DNA from: Thermoactinomycetaceae bacterium
GTDB lineage: Bacteria; Bacillota; Bacilli; Thermoactinomycetales; Thermoactinomycetaceae
DNA: 64,000 bases
Assembly: GCA_025449975.1 (NCBI GenBank)
Contig: JANWIG010000011.1
Span: 62,001-126,000, forward strand
Reading direction: 5' to 3'
Both the position numbers and the translations under genes were made by a program. Shown in pieces: positions 16,554 to 24,524 of the stretch (position 1 is the first letter of the stretch; each line of letters opens with the position of its first letter). The notes beneath the pieces are model-generated. The model had not been told where the DNA came from, ran no database searches, and saw only the letters and a program-made list of their open reading frames with translations.

Positions 16554-17495
16554 TTAAGAAGAATTATTTGGCTCGGTCTGAGATTTTGAGCCCAGTATAA
16601 TCGCAGCACCGATAATGGCAAAACTACCGATCCACTCAAAAAGACCAAATGGAATGTGAAGCCAGATGACGGAGATGACTGTAGCCGTGAGTGGTTCAGA
16701 ACTCGTTAGAATACTCGTTTCATTTGGCTTGATAAAGAGAACGCTTTTGGTATAAAGAGAAAAGGGGATCGCTGTTCCAAATATTATTGTAAACAGCAAA
16801 AGAGAGAGCGACTCCAAGGTAAAGTTTCCTTGTAGATGCCAAGGTGGATTTATGAAGCTAAGCGTAAGTCCACCCAATAGCATCGCCCATCCGTTGATCA
16901 GAATGGTTCCCCATCGTTTCGCCAATTTGGTTGGATAGAGCGTATAAAAAGCCAGAAGTACGGCCGATGTAAGTGCCCAAACGACTGCTTCAGTCGAAAT
17001 CTGAATGGTGTCTAGTTTCCCGCCGGTTATCAGGAAAAAGGTCCCCAGCACAGCCAAGATGAGAGCGATACTCTCTGTGATATTGGGAAGTTGACGGGCT
17101 CGTACGGCAATGTATACGGTGATAAAAACGGGACCGAGATATTGAAGTAAAGTAGCGGTCGCAGTGTTACTTTCTTGAATCGCCATAATAAATGTATATT
17201 GTACTCCTAACATTCCAATTATAGAGAAAATAATCATGGGAAGGCGTGAGGACGGGTCCCTCCAAACAGCCCAAATCGACTCGTTTTTTGCTTTTCGGGT
17301 GAGAAGCGCATGGACGGTAAGTAAAATAAACCCCGATGAGATGAGACGAGTCGTAACTAACCAACCGGGGTGAAAACCATTATGTTGTAGTAAGTATTGC
17401 ATCGCTACACCAGATAGCGCCCAAAGAGCTCCGCAGAGCAGAACCATTGTCATTCCGAGTAGACGCTTTGAGGGATGAAAACGAGCTATTTTCAC
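16554..17495 (-). CDS. EamA-family (DMT superfamily) transporter
   Basis: A 313-residue membrane protein with about ten hydrophobic segments and two EamA repeats (GALWALSGVAMQYLL...; AVVWALTSAVLLAFYTLYP...SEPLTATVISVIWL). Members usually export amino acids or other metabolites; the substrate here is unknown. The start is GTG 17495, 10 bases after GGAGG; the in-frame ATG at 17543 lies inside a palindromic region better read as an operator. That operator resembles the one in front of the GntR gene at 10436-11149. Confidence 0.85.
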   Translation of the reverse strand: MKIARFHPSKRLLGMTMVLLCGALWALSGVAMQYLLQHNGFHPGWLVTTRLISSGFILLTVHALLTRKAKNESIWAVWRDPSSRLPMIIFSIIGMLGVQYTFIMAIQESNTATATLLQYLGPVFITVYIAVRARQLPNITESIALILAVLGTFFLITGGKLDTIQISTEAVVWALTSAVLLAFYTLYPTKLAKRWGTILINGWAMLLGGLTLSFINPPWHLQGNFTLESLSLLLFTIIFGTAIPFSLYTKSVLFIKPNETSILTSSEPLTATVISVIWLHIPFGLFEWIGSFAIIGAAIILGSKSQTEPNNSS

Positions 17496-17510
17496 ATGTA
17501 TCGTTCCTCC

Positions 17511-17542
17511 ATATTGCATTTTAATATATGCAATATATCGCA
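17511..17542. promoter_or_regulatory. Overlapping inverted repeats in front of the EamA gene (candidate GntR operator)
   Basis: ATATTGCAT (17511-17519) and ATGCAATAT (17528-17536) are exact inverted repeats; the adjoining GCAATATATCGC (17530-17541) differs by one base from the palindrome upstream of the GntR gene. Confidence 0.5.
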
Positions 17543-17564
17543 TTCTATTTAATTAAGCAATAAA

Positions 17565-17596
17565 AACCTCTAAGAAAATATATTTTCTTAGAGGTT
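17565..17596 (-). terminator. Terminator of hmp (perfect 32-bp palindrome)
   Basis: AACCTCTAAGAAAATA (17565-17580) is followed directly by its exact reverse complement (17581-17596); the minus strand then reads TTTTTATTGC. Confidence 0.85.
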
Positions 17597-17606
17597 AGAT
17601 GAATAA

Positions 17607-18827
17607 CTATTGATTTAATTGACCAGCTACGTTAAAGAACTCAAAGTGAATCCGCTCGTTTGGAATGCCCATGGCTTCCAGAGCGTTTTTGATCGTGCTC
17701 ATAAAGGGAACCGGACCACAGAAATAAAAATCGGCTTCGGTTGTTGGAATCACGGTTTTTAGCCAGTCTGAATCGATGAAACCTTCTTTAGCAAAATGGG
17801 GATGTTGGCGGTCCTTCTCTGTAGGTTGTTCGTAAACGACATAGTATTTCATATCAGGAAGCTTCTCTGTCAATTGTTGGAGATGGTTGTCCATCGCATG
17901 AACATCCCCGTGGAGGGCGGCGTGAATATAAGTCACTTGGCGATGAGGTTGTTTGGCGGCAATCGTGTTTACCATGCTGATCAAAGGGGTTAATCCCACA
18001 CCGCCACTGATGAAAACCACAGGTGTCTCTTTGCTTTGTTCCAGATAAAAATCACCTGCTGGTGCGCTTAATAAGAGCGTATCCCCTTCTTGGATGTTTT
18101 GGTGCAAGTAGGTGGAGACAATGCCCGCTACTTGTTGATCGTTGCCATCTTCTCGTTTGACAGAGATGCGATAATAGTCCTGTCCAGGCGCATCAGAGAG
18201 GCTATATTGACGAATCAATGTATATTCCTGACCAGGTATTTCCATTTTCACACTGACGTACTGCCCAGGCTGATAGCTGGCAACTCCTTTGCCATCCGTC
18301 GGTTTTAGATAAAATGAAGTAATTACATTGCTTTCTTTTACTTTTTGGACTACGGTAAAAGGACGGAACCCTTCCCATCCGCCAGGTTGTTGAGCAGCTT
18401 TCTGATAGAGTGCCTCTTCCGCTTGGATAAAGATATCAGCGATCACACCGTATGCTTCTGCCCATGCGTTTATGATTTCATCGGTTGCCGCATCGCCGAG
18501 AACATCTTTGATCGCCAGAAGTAAATGTTGACCGACGATCGGATATTGCTCGCGAGTGACACCAACGCTACGATGCTTATGGAAAATGCGTTCGACCGCT
18601 GGGAGGATGGTTTCCAGTCGATCAATATATTTAGCAGCAGCATAAACGGCATTGGCTAATGCGCGGGGTTGATCTTTCATTTTTTGGTGGGTTTGATTAA
18701 AAATATTTTTTAATTCGGGGTGGTTGGTAAACATCAATTGGTAGAAACGACTTGTGATTTGCTCTCCATGCTTTTCTAAGACGGGAACAGTTGATTTAAT
18801 GATATCGATGGTTTGTTGACTGAGCAT
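17607..18827 (-). CDS. hmp: Flavohaemoglobin / nitric oxide dioxygenase
   Basis: A 406-residue NO dioxygenase that converts NO and O2 to nitrate with NAD(P)H. The order is N-terminal globin domain (residues 1-140, proximal histidine region FHKHRSVGV), FAD domain with RQYSLS, and NAD(P)-binding domain with GGVGLTP and CGPVPFM. The length is standard for Hmp. It is divergent from a small Crp/Fnr gene, and a perfect TGTGA-N6-TCACA box lies in the shared 123-base region at about -40.5 from a plausible start site, which suggests activation under anaerobic or nitrosative conditions. Confidence 0.95.
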   Translation of the reverse strand: MLSQQTIDIIKSTVPVLEKHGEQITSRFYQLMFTNHPELKNIFNQTHQKMKDQPRALANAVYAAAKYIDRLETILPAVERIFHKHRSVGVTREQYPIVGQHLLLAIKDVLGDAATDEIINAWAEAYGVIADIFIQAEEALYQKAAQQPGGWEGFRPFTVVQKVKESNVITSFYLKPTDGKGVASYQPGQYVSVKMEIPGQEYTLIRQYSLSDAPGQDYYRISVKREDGNDQQVAGIVSTYLHQNIQEGDTLLLSAPAGDFYLEQSKETPVVFISGGVGLTPLISMVNTIAAKQPHRQVTYIHAALHGDVHAMDNHLQQLTEKLPDMKYYVVYEQPTEKDRQHPHFAKEGFIDSDWLKTVIPTTEADFYFCGPVPFMSTIKNALEAMGIPNERIHFEFFNVAGQLNQ

Positions 18828-18881
18828 CGAACCAAACCTTTCTTTTTTTATAGTTATTTAAATGTTTTATATAGAAAATAT

Positions 18882-18887
18882 GATAAC
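18882..18887 (-). promoter_or_regulatory. Possible -10 element of hmp
   Basis: The minus strand reads TATCAT. With a start near 18875 the Fnr-type box centre (18915.5) falls at about -40.5, the usual class II activator position. The hexamer match is moderate and the region is AT-rich, so alternatives exist. Confidence 0.35.
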
Positions 18888-18907
18888 TTCATATAAAAAG
18901 AGAATAC

Positions 18908-18923
18908 TGTGATGCAAATCACA
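18908..18923. promoter_or_regulatory. Crp/Fnr-type box TGTGA-N6-TCACA
   Basis: TGTGATGCAAATCACA is a perfect match to the Crp/Fnr consensus. It lies between hmp and the divergent Crp/Fnr-family gene, 28 bases before the TTG start of the latter. Confidence 0.75.
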
Positions 18924-18950
18924 AAGATTGTGACAGAGAGGTGAATTTGT

Positions 18951-19445
18951 TTGCGGTTACATCGCGGAGAAGTCTTATTTATTCAAGGAGAAAAGGGAGA
19001 TCTCTACCGACTCAGAAAAGGATTATTAAAAGTGACCCGTTTACAAGAAGATGGGAGTTGTATTTTGCTCAACTTGTTGGTTCCTGGTGAGATTTTTCCA
19101 CATCATTCGTTGTTTAGCCAAAAACCGTATTTTGCTACGGTCTCTTCAGTTACATTTAGTGATGTTGAAGTGATTCCTTCGGAAACTTGGTATCGAGAAT
19201 TGAGAGAAAATCCTGAAAAGCAAATGGAGTTAGCGAGATTGCTCGAGTGGAATTTAGTGAAGATGCATGAGCGAGTCACTTTAACCACCGTGCCGGCAAG
19301 CAAACGCATCCCGTTGTTTCGCGAGTGGTTGCAAAAGTATTGTCCGGATCACCCGATTGAAAGCATTTTAACACAGGAAGAGATCGGTCAATTTTTGGGG
19401 CTGACGCGGGAAACCGTGAATCGATATCTCCGAAGACAAAAATAA
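18951..19445 (+). CDS. Short Crp/Fnr-family transcriptional regulator
   Basis: A 164-residue regulator, much shorter than the usual 220-240. It starts inside the cyclic-nucleotide-binding-type beta roll (LHRGEVLFIQGEKGDLYRLRKGLLKV), has the dimer helix (EKQMELARLLEWNLVKMHERV), and ends right after the recognition helix (LTQEEIGQFLGLTRETVNRYLRRQK), so the wing is missing. There is no N-terminal FNR cysteine cluster. AGAGGTG is 7 bases before TTG 18951. Divergence from hmp and the box between them suggest it senses NO or oxygen, but the sensing chemistry is not evident. Confidence 0.85.
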   Translation: MRLHRGEVLFIQGEKGDLYRLRKGLLKVTRLQEDGSCILLNLLVPGEIFPHHSLFSQKPYFATVSSVTFSDVEVIPSETWYRELRENPEKQMELARLLEWNLVKMHERVTLTTVPASKRIPLFREWLQKYCPDHPIESILTQEEIGQFLGLTRETVNRYLRRQK

Positions 19446-19479
19446 AAGTCTGACTCGTACAGATTGAGTCAGACTTTTT
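19446..19479 (+). terminator. Terminator of the Crp/Fnr gene
   Basis: AAGTCTGACTC (19446-19456) pairs perfectly with GAGTCAGACTT (19466-19476), then Ts. Confidence 0.9.
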
Positions 19480-19485
19480 CCACGG

Positions 19486-19674
19486 TTAAATTAAGCTATC
19501 ACTGGAATGCGAATGGTTGAAGTAATTATCACTTCCTTTAGGCTGGGGCGAAAACTCGGCTTCTGTGAGACAATCGGCACAAAGAAGTAAACTTTTTCCC
19601 TCAAATGAGGTGCGAGCTTCATATTTGGCTGTCAACTTGCCACAACATTCACACAAATATCCTTTGTGCTTCAT
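19486..19674 (-). CDS. Small zinc-ribbon-like protein
   Basis: A 62-residue protein with CECCGK near residue 8 and CADC near residue 32, spaced like a zinc ribbon binding one Zn ion; the C-terminus is Ser/His/Asn-rich and probably disordered. I do not recognise a named family. GAGGCG precedes the ATG. Its end is convergent with the Crp/Fnr gene. DNA- or RNA-binding is possible but not shown. Confidence 0.7.
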   Translation of the reverse strand: MKHKGYLCECCGKLTAKYEARTSFEGKSLLLCADCLTEAEFSPQPKGSDNYFNHSHSSDSLI

Positions 19675-19926
19675 TCCGTTCGCCTCTTTTCTGTTCTTTT
19701 TTCACACGTTGCTAATCGTCGACGTAGTAAGGTATTAATAGACTAATTTCCTCTTTCGAACAACTTTTAAACTTCAATTTGACCTTTTTTTCTTTCCTCG
19801 TTATGCTAAAGATAGAAATTCAATTTTATTTGGCTGTTATTATCCAAAAATAGGGAAAATTATACAGAAGGAATAACAATTCATGGAAATAGAAGCAGTT
19901 ATGATAAAAAGAATGGGGGAAGAAGG

Positions 19927-21024
19927 ATGGACAGGCGCATCGAAAAGTTGATGACATGGTTGAAAAGGGAAGAAATCGATGCTGCTTTTTTGTCTTCACC
20001 AACCAATGTATATTATTTTACTGGTTTTCAATGTGATCCTCATGAACGAATATTAGGGCTCTTTCTTTTTGCCGATGGAAGCCCTTTGTTGATTTGTCCG
20101 CAGTTGGAGCTTTCTTCTGTCCGTCAAGCGGGTTGGAATCATTCCATCATCAGCTATCATGATGCGGAAAATCCTTGGGAGTTACTAAGGGAGCGAATCG
20201 ATCAAGGCTGCAAACGGCCTAAGCGGATCATCGCGATTGAAAAAGATCATCTTACCTATGCGCGTGCGGAACAGTTGGAATCGATTGCTTCGCCAGTTGA
20301 GTTTGTTGCGGTAGACGAACAGGTAAACGGGTTGAGGATGATCAAAGATGAACAGGAATTGGCGATCATGACGGAAGCAGCAGAGTTGGCAGATACCGGA
20401 GTTGAAATAGCTCTCTCCCATCTAAAGGAAGGAATAACGGAGCTGGAAGTAGTGTCACAGATCGAATGGGGGCTCAAACAAAAAGGGGTGCAGGAATTTC
20501 CTTTTCCGACGACGGTGCTATTTGGTGAGAGGTCTGCCCTTCCACATGGTACCCCAGGATTGCGTAGGTTGCAGAAAGGCGATCTGGTTTTAATCGATTT
20601 AGGGGTGAAATGGAGAGGTTATTGTTCCGATCTGACCCGTACCTTTGCCTTTGGTCGTCTATCTGAACCGTTTGAAGAGATCTACCAAATCGTTTTAAAA
20701 GCACAGGAAGCAGCGATTTCCGCGGTAAAGCCAGGAGTTCAGGTAGGAAGTTTGGACCGGATCGCTCGCGATATCATCGAAAAAGCGGGTTATGGTGATT
20801 ATTTTATTCATCGGTTAGGGCATGGATTGGGAATCGATGTTCATGAAAGTCCTTCTCTTCATGCAGCTAACGATTTGACCATCCGTTCAGGGATGATATT
20901 TACGATTGAACCAGGAATCTATCTTCCCGGGCGAGGAGGAGTTCGGATTGAAGATGACATTTTTGTGACGGCGGATGGATTTCGGCTTCTGACAAGGCAT
21001 CCCAAAGAGTTGCAAATTGTTTGA
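19927..21024 (+). CDS. M24 family Xaa-Pro peptidase
   Basis: A 365-residue cytosolic metallopeptidase that releases N-terminal residues before proline. Residues 1-130 are the creatinase-type N-terminal domain; the catalytic pita-bread domain carries all metal ligands: two Asp (VLIDLGVKW and CSDLTRTF), His (HRLGHGLGIDVHE), and two Glu (FTIEPGIYL and GVRIEDD). The length fits PepQ/YqhT/YkvY-type enzymes; which one cannot be decided. The ATG follows an AGAAGGATGG site. Stand-alone gene. Confidence 0.9.
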   Translation: MDRRIEKLMTWLKREEIDAAFLSSPTNVYYFTGFQCDPHERILGLFLFADGSPLLICPQLELSSVRQAGWNHSIISYHDAENPWELLRERIDQGCKRPKRIIAIEKDHLTYARAEQLESIASPVEFVAVDEQVNGLRMIKDEQELAIMTEAAELADTGVEIALSHLKEGITELEVVSQIEWGLKQKGVQEFPFPTTVLFGERSALPHGTPGLRRLQKGDLVLIDLGVKWRGYCSDLTRTFAFGRLSEPFEEIYQIVLKAQEAAISAVKPGVQVGSLDRIARDIIEKAGYGDYFIHRLGHGLGIDVHESPSLHAANDLTIRSGMIFTIEPGIYLPGRGGVRIEDDIFVTADGFRLLTRHPKELQIV

Positions 21025-21100
21025 ACAGAAGGCAGATCCTTTTTCTAATGAATTTTTTTATTATAATAAAATAGAGATATTTTGTGAAGGGAGAATATAA

Positions 21101-21547
21101 ATGATCTATTTTTACTATGTAAAAGACAAGTATGGTTGTTTTTCAAATTTTTCTCCCCACCCGATCGATTTAGATGGGAAATTATGGCCGACAAGTGAAC
21201 ATTATTTTCAAGCACAAAAGTTTGTGACAACGATGCCAGAATATAGCGAAAAAATCCGGCAAGCCTCTTCCCCCATGGTCGCAGCAAGATTGGGACGCTC
21301 ACGAAAAGTTCCACTTCGTCCGGATTGGGAACAGATCAAAGATGATGTGATGCGCAAAGCGGTTCGCAGCAAGGTGTTGCAACACGATGATGTTCGAGAA
21401 GCATTGCTTTCTACTGGGAATAAAATGATTATCGAGAAGACAACAAAAGATTACTATTGGGGTTGTGGTGAGAAGGGCACGGGGAAAAATATGCTGGGAA
21501 AAATTTTACAAGAGATTCGTGAAGAGATAAAACCGAAATTTTCCTGA
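21101..21547 (+). CDS. NADAR family protein (YbiA-like)
   Basis: A 148-residue NADAR/DUF1768 protein. Family motifs: FYYVKDKYGCFSNFSPHPI, WPTSEHYFQAQKF and YYWGCGEKGTGKNMLGKIL. YbiA-type members act as N-glycosidases on damaged riboflavin intermediates; other NADAR proteins remove ADP-ribose from nucleic acid bases. Which applies here is not evident, and no toxin partner (DarT-like) or riboflavin gene is adjacent. GAAGGGAG precedes the ATG. Confidence 0.88.
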   Translation: MIYFYYVKDKYGCFSNFSPHPIDLDGKLWPTSEHYFQAQKFVTTMPEYSEKIRQASSPMVAARLGRSRKVPLRPDWEQIKDDVMRKAVRSKVLQHDDVREALLSTGNKMIIEKTTKDYYWGCGEKGTGKNMLGKILQEIREEIKPKFS

Positions 21548-21675
21548 AAATAGAAAATAAAGCGTTATCATTTTTTATGATATGATTAGGTTTAAAGATA
21601 GATTAGAATGAGAGGATAATTTTTCTATTTTTTAGGATTTAGGTTGCGATTTGATGTATGTTGGGAGTTGGAGGA

Positions 21676-22281
21676 ATGCTTGATTATATTCAGCAACTAA
21701 TTAATGAATATGGTTTGATTGCTTTGTTTGTAGGGACAGCAATTGAATCGAGTGCTTTGCCTTTTCCAGGGGCGTGGTTAGTTTTGCTCTTTGGGTTAAC
21801 TTATCCGGCCACTCCTTGGCAACTCGTTTTATTTGCTGCGATCAATGGGGTGATTTTTTCTATTTTTAGCTTGATTCCTTATCTGATCGGCAGAAAAATC
21901 GAACATTTTTCTCGAAGGAGATTTGATCCAGAAAAGCTTGAAAAAACGCAACGGTGGTTTCAAAAGTATGGGGAATGGAGTATTATTTTGGCGCGACCGC
22001 TTAGCATTGGAAACTATATCTCCTTTATATCAGGGATCTGTAAAGTCAAGCCCTGGCGTTATCTCTTGTTTACGTTTCTTGGCGTCTTCCCGTGGAATGT
22101 TGTCCTTCTATTTGTAGGTTATAATGGAAGCATTGAAAAAATTACTTCTTTTTTGCAATCGCTCCAGCATATCGGTTTATGGGTAGTTGTTTTAATCGTG
22201 GTCTCTGTCTTAGGTTGGTTTCTGGTCTTGCGATATCGAAAGAGACAACAAGAATCCAGTCAGCGTCAAAATGAGTTTTGA
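21676..22281 (+). CDS. DedA family membrane protein
   Basis: A 201-residue DedA/SNARE-associated-type integral membrane protein with an amphipathic start, re-entrant motif (FVGTAIESSALPFPG) and the second re-entrant segment (ARPLSIGNYISFISG), plus several hydrophobic helices. Family members are linked to polyprenyl-phosphate or phospholipid recycling. Start is uncertain: ATG 21676 has GGGAG 8 bases upstream, an in-frame ATG at 21658 has only a weak site. The last residues are charged. A transposon-end relic follows 17 bases after the stop. Confidence 0.82.
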   Translation: MLDYIQQLINEYGLIALFVGTAIESSALPFPGAWLVLLFGLTYPATPWQLVLFAAINGVIFSIFSLIPYLIGRKIEHFSRRRFDPEKLEKTQRWFQKYGEWSIILARPLSIGNYISFISGICKVKPWRYLLFTFLGVFPWNVVLLFVGYNGSIEKITSFLQSLQHIGLWVVVLIVVSVLGWFLVLRYRKRQQESSQRQNEF

Positions 22282-22298
22282 GACACTTTAGCAGCAAA

Positions 22299-22313
22299 TG
22301 CCGTCTGAAAGCC
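22299..22313 (+). mobile_element. Relic of an IS608-like left end
   Basis: TGCCGTCTGAAAGCC is identical over 15 bases to the left end of element copy 2 (reverse complement near 6340-6354). The hairpin that should follow is gone (CTAAG instead of CACGG) and no TTAC flank is present. Confidence 0.4.
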
Positions 22314-22326
22314 TAAGTTATTTATT

Positions 22327-22356
22327 TTGCATCGATCCCTTTTTTTATGATATAGT
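22327..22356 (+). promoter_or_regulatory. Sigma-A-type promoter of the yqeG run
   Basis: TTGCAT (22327-22332), an 18-base spacer, and TATAGT (22351-22356) with an upstream TGA giving an extended -10. It lies 38 bases before the yqeG start and right after the transposon-end relic. Confidence 0.6.
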
Positions 22357-22393
22357 TAGTCCCAAAAAGAAGCCAAACAGTGGGGTGGATTCC

Positions 22394-22915
22394 TTGTTGC
22401 ATAAATTTATACCTGATTTGTATGCAAAATCAATCTATGCCATTGATTTAGATGAATTACAATATCGGGGAATTAAAGGGATTATTGTTGATTTGGATAA
22501 TACGTTGGTGGAGTCTAAATGCTGTGAAGCTACCCCGCTATTGATCGATTGGTTGAACAAGGTGAAGCAGAAAAACTTTCGGGTGATGATTGTTTCCAAT
22601 AATAGCAAAGCAAGGGTTTCTAAATTTGCGATGCCGCTCAATATCCCTTTCATTTATGGCGCGAAAAAACCCTTGCCTTTTTCATTTCATAAAGCGTTAA
22701 AATTATTAGGAACGCATCGATATGAAACAGCGATGGTAGGAGACCAATTATTAACCGATGTATTTGGCGGGAATCGAGTTGGTCTATTTACTATTTTGGT
22801 TTTACCTGTCTCCGATACGGAAGGACTGCTTACCCGTTTTAACCGACAACTCGAGCGGCTCGTTTTTCATTGTCTGAAAAAGCGTGGTTTATTTGGTTGG
22901 GAGGAAGGGAATTGA
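22394..22915 (+). CDS. yqeG: YqeG family HAD-IIIA phosphatase
   Basis: A 173-residue HAD-superfamily protein. HAD motif I is VDLDNTLV, motif II IVSNNSKAR, the conserved Lys is in KKPLPF, and motif III/IV GDQLLTDV. B. subtilis YqeG begins MLKKLTPHL..., which aligns with the TTG-encoded MLHKFIPDL here; GGGGTGG lies 5 bases before TTG 22394. Longer frames upstream cross the promoter. It overlaps yqeH by 4 bases. Physiological substrate unknown. Confidence 0.9.
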   Translation: MLHKFIPDLYAKSIYAIDLDELQYRGIKGIIVDLDNTLVESKCCEATPLLIDWLNKVKQKNFRVMIVSNNSKARVSKFAMPLNIPFIYGAKKPLPFSFHKALKLLGTHRYETAMVGDQLLTDVFGGNRVGLFTILVLPVSDTEGLLTRFNRQLERLVFHCLKKRGLFGWEEGN

Positions 22916-24021
22916 CCGAGCAGGAATATCGCTGTGGTGGATGTGGTGTTGTCATTCAGACGAAAGATCCATCGCAGCTAGGCTATGTGCCACCACAAGC
23001 ACTCCAAAAGGATCCAGAAGAATTGTATTGTCGTCGCTGCTTTCGGATTCGGCACTACAATGAAATTGCTCCTGTCGAGCAGGACCCCGATGTTTACTTG
23101 CAAAAGTTATCCGTGATCGCGGAGACGGATAGCTTAGTAGTGAAGATCATCGATCTCTTTGATTTTTCAGGTAGTTGGATTCCGGGGATTCAAAGGCATG
23201 TCGGCAAAAATCCCATTCTATTGGTGGCAAATAAAATCGATTTATTCCCGAGATCAACAAAATGGGGTAGATTAAAAAAATGGTTGCATCACTATACGAA
23301 AGAGCTTGGGATAGATCCGGTCGATATTCTTTTATGTAGTGCGATCAAAGGAATACATATGGATTTAGTTGTGGAAGCGATTGAAAGATATCGCCAAGGA
23401 CGCGATGTTTATGTGGTAGGAACAACCAATACGGGAAAGTCTACATTTATCAATCGGATTTTACAAGATGTAGCGCAAATCGATTCAGCGATTACCACCT
23501 CGCCTTATCCGGGGACGACATTGGATACGATCCGAATTGAGTTGGATGACGGCAAAGCGATCATCGATACACCTGGGATCGTTTGGAAAGGACGGTTAAG
23601 TGAGTGGATCAGTCCAAACGATCTTCAAAGGGTGATTCCGAAACAGGTTTTACATCCCAAAGGATATCAATTGCAAGATGGGCAAACCTTATTTTTTGGT
23701 GGTTTGGTTCGGATGGATTATGTCAAAGGAGCCAAGCAACCATTTGTTTGTTATGTTTCCAATCGTCTCTACATCCATCGTACCAAGCTGAATAAAGCAG
23801 ATGAATTTTTTCAAAAACATCGTGGTAAATTGTTGTCTCCACCCAAAGATCCCTCACAGCTCTCTTCGTGGACCAGACATCGTTTTACCTTGTCGGGAAA
23901 AGAAAAAGTGGACCTCGTTGTTTCGGGATTGGGCTGGATTGCCTGTGGCAAAGAAAAAGGACAAGTGGATGTGTGGGCACCTAAAGGCGTACAGGTCGTG
24001 ATGAGACCGGCGATTATTTAG
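22912..24021 (+). CDS. yqeH: Ribosome biogenesis GTPase YqeH
   Basis: A 369-residue circularly permuted GTPase needed for 30S assembly. An N-terminal zinc finger (CGGC...CRRC) is followed by motifs in permuted order: G4 NKID, G5 CSAIKG, then G1 GTTNTGKST and G3 DTPG, and a C-terminal domain. The start is TTG 22912, overlapping the yqeG stop (TTGA) with GGGAGG upstream. Coupled to yqeG; in B. subtilis the next gene is aroE, which here follows after a 503-base gap. Confidence 0.95.
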   Translation: MTEQEYRCGGCGVVIQTKDPSQLGYVPPQALQKDPEELYCRRCFRIRHYNEIAPVEQDPDVYLQKLSVIAETDSLVVKIIDLFDFSGSWIPGIQRHVGKNPILLVANKIDLFPRSTKWGRLKKWLHHYTKELGIDPVDILLCSAIKGIHMDLVVEAIERYRQGRDVYVVGTTNTGKSTFINRILQDVAQIDSAITTSPYPGTTLDTIRIELDDGKAIIDTPGIVWKGRLSEWISPNDLQRVIPKQVLHPKGYQLQDGQTLFFGGLVRMDYVKGAKQPFVCYVSNRLYIHRTKLNKADEFFQKHRGKLLSPPKDPSQLSSWTRHRFTLSGKEKVDLVVSGLGWIACGKEKGQVDVWAPKGVQVVMRPAII

Positions 24022-24474
24022 GACGAGCGATGGTTGTTTGGAAATCCCTCTTGTGGGGATTGCTTCGAACAACACGCTTTGATAGAATCTGAACATAAAG
24101 TGTGCAAATATGCGTAAAACGAATACGATAAAATGACCAAAACTTATAAAAAAATAGCTATCGAAATATGCGTAGATCAGCAGGAGGAAATCCGTTTATA
24201 AAGGGGATCTCCTCATCGAGTAGAATCGCAGGGGTTCTAGCAAGCGGATTTTCACTTAAGATCAGTCAAGAAATGGACAAGAGGCATATGGACTGTGAGT
24301 TATACGGATACCTATAAGGTGTTTAGCGAGTAACTGGTGAGGCAGACCATGACGAAGCAGGAAGAAAGCAGAAACTTTTATGGCTCGAGATCTTTTTCAT
24401 AACGGATCGCTATTTTAGTGGCGCTCTCGTTCACTCTGGTAAGTGTCAGTGGACCAAATCGGTATTCATATTTT
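24022..24474 (+). other. Gene-free 450-base stretch with hairpins, possible long 3' UTR or ncRNA
   Basis: No convincing protein frame. GAAATCCCTC/GGGGATTGCTTC right after yqeH (about 24039-24067) may be a weak terminator. Near 24180-24213 AGGAG-ATCC pairs with GGAT-CTCCT. The stretch ends in a strong terminator (24475-24506), so something is transcribed through it. I do not recognise a known RNA family. Confidence 0.4.
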
Positions 24475-24506
24475 AAAGACGCCTCTCACAGGCGTTTCTT
24501 TTTTTA
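24475..24506 (+). terminator. Terminator before aroE
   Basis: AGACGCCT (about 24477-24484) pairs with AGGCGTTT (24490-24497), followed by CTTTTTTT. Confidence 0.85.
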
Positions 24507-24524
24507 GGAAAGGAGAAAGTTGAT

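Noticed and set aside
24022-24474. Possible rnpB, tmRNA, 6S or SRP RNA
   Set aside because: I looked for the usual conserved cores of these RNAs and saw none; the stretch is kept only as unexplained.
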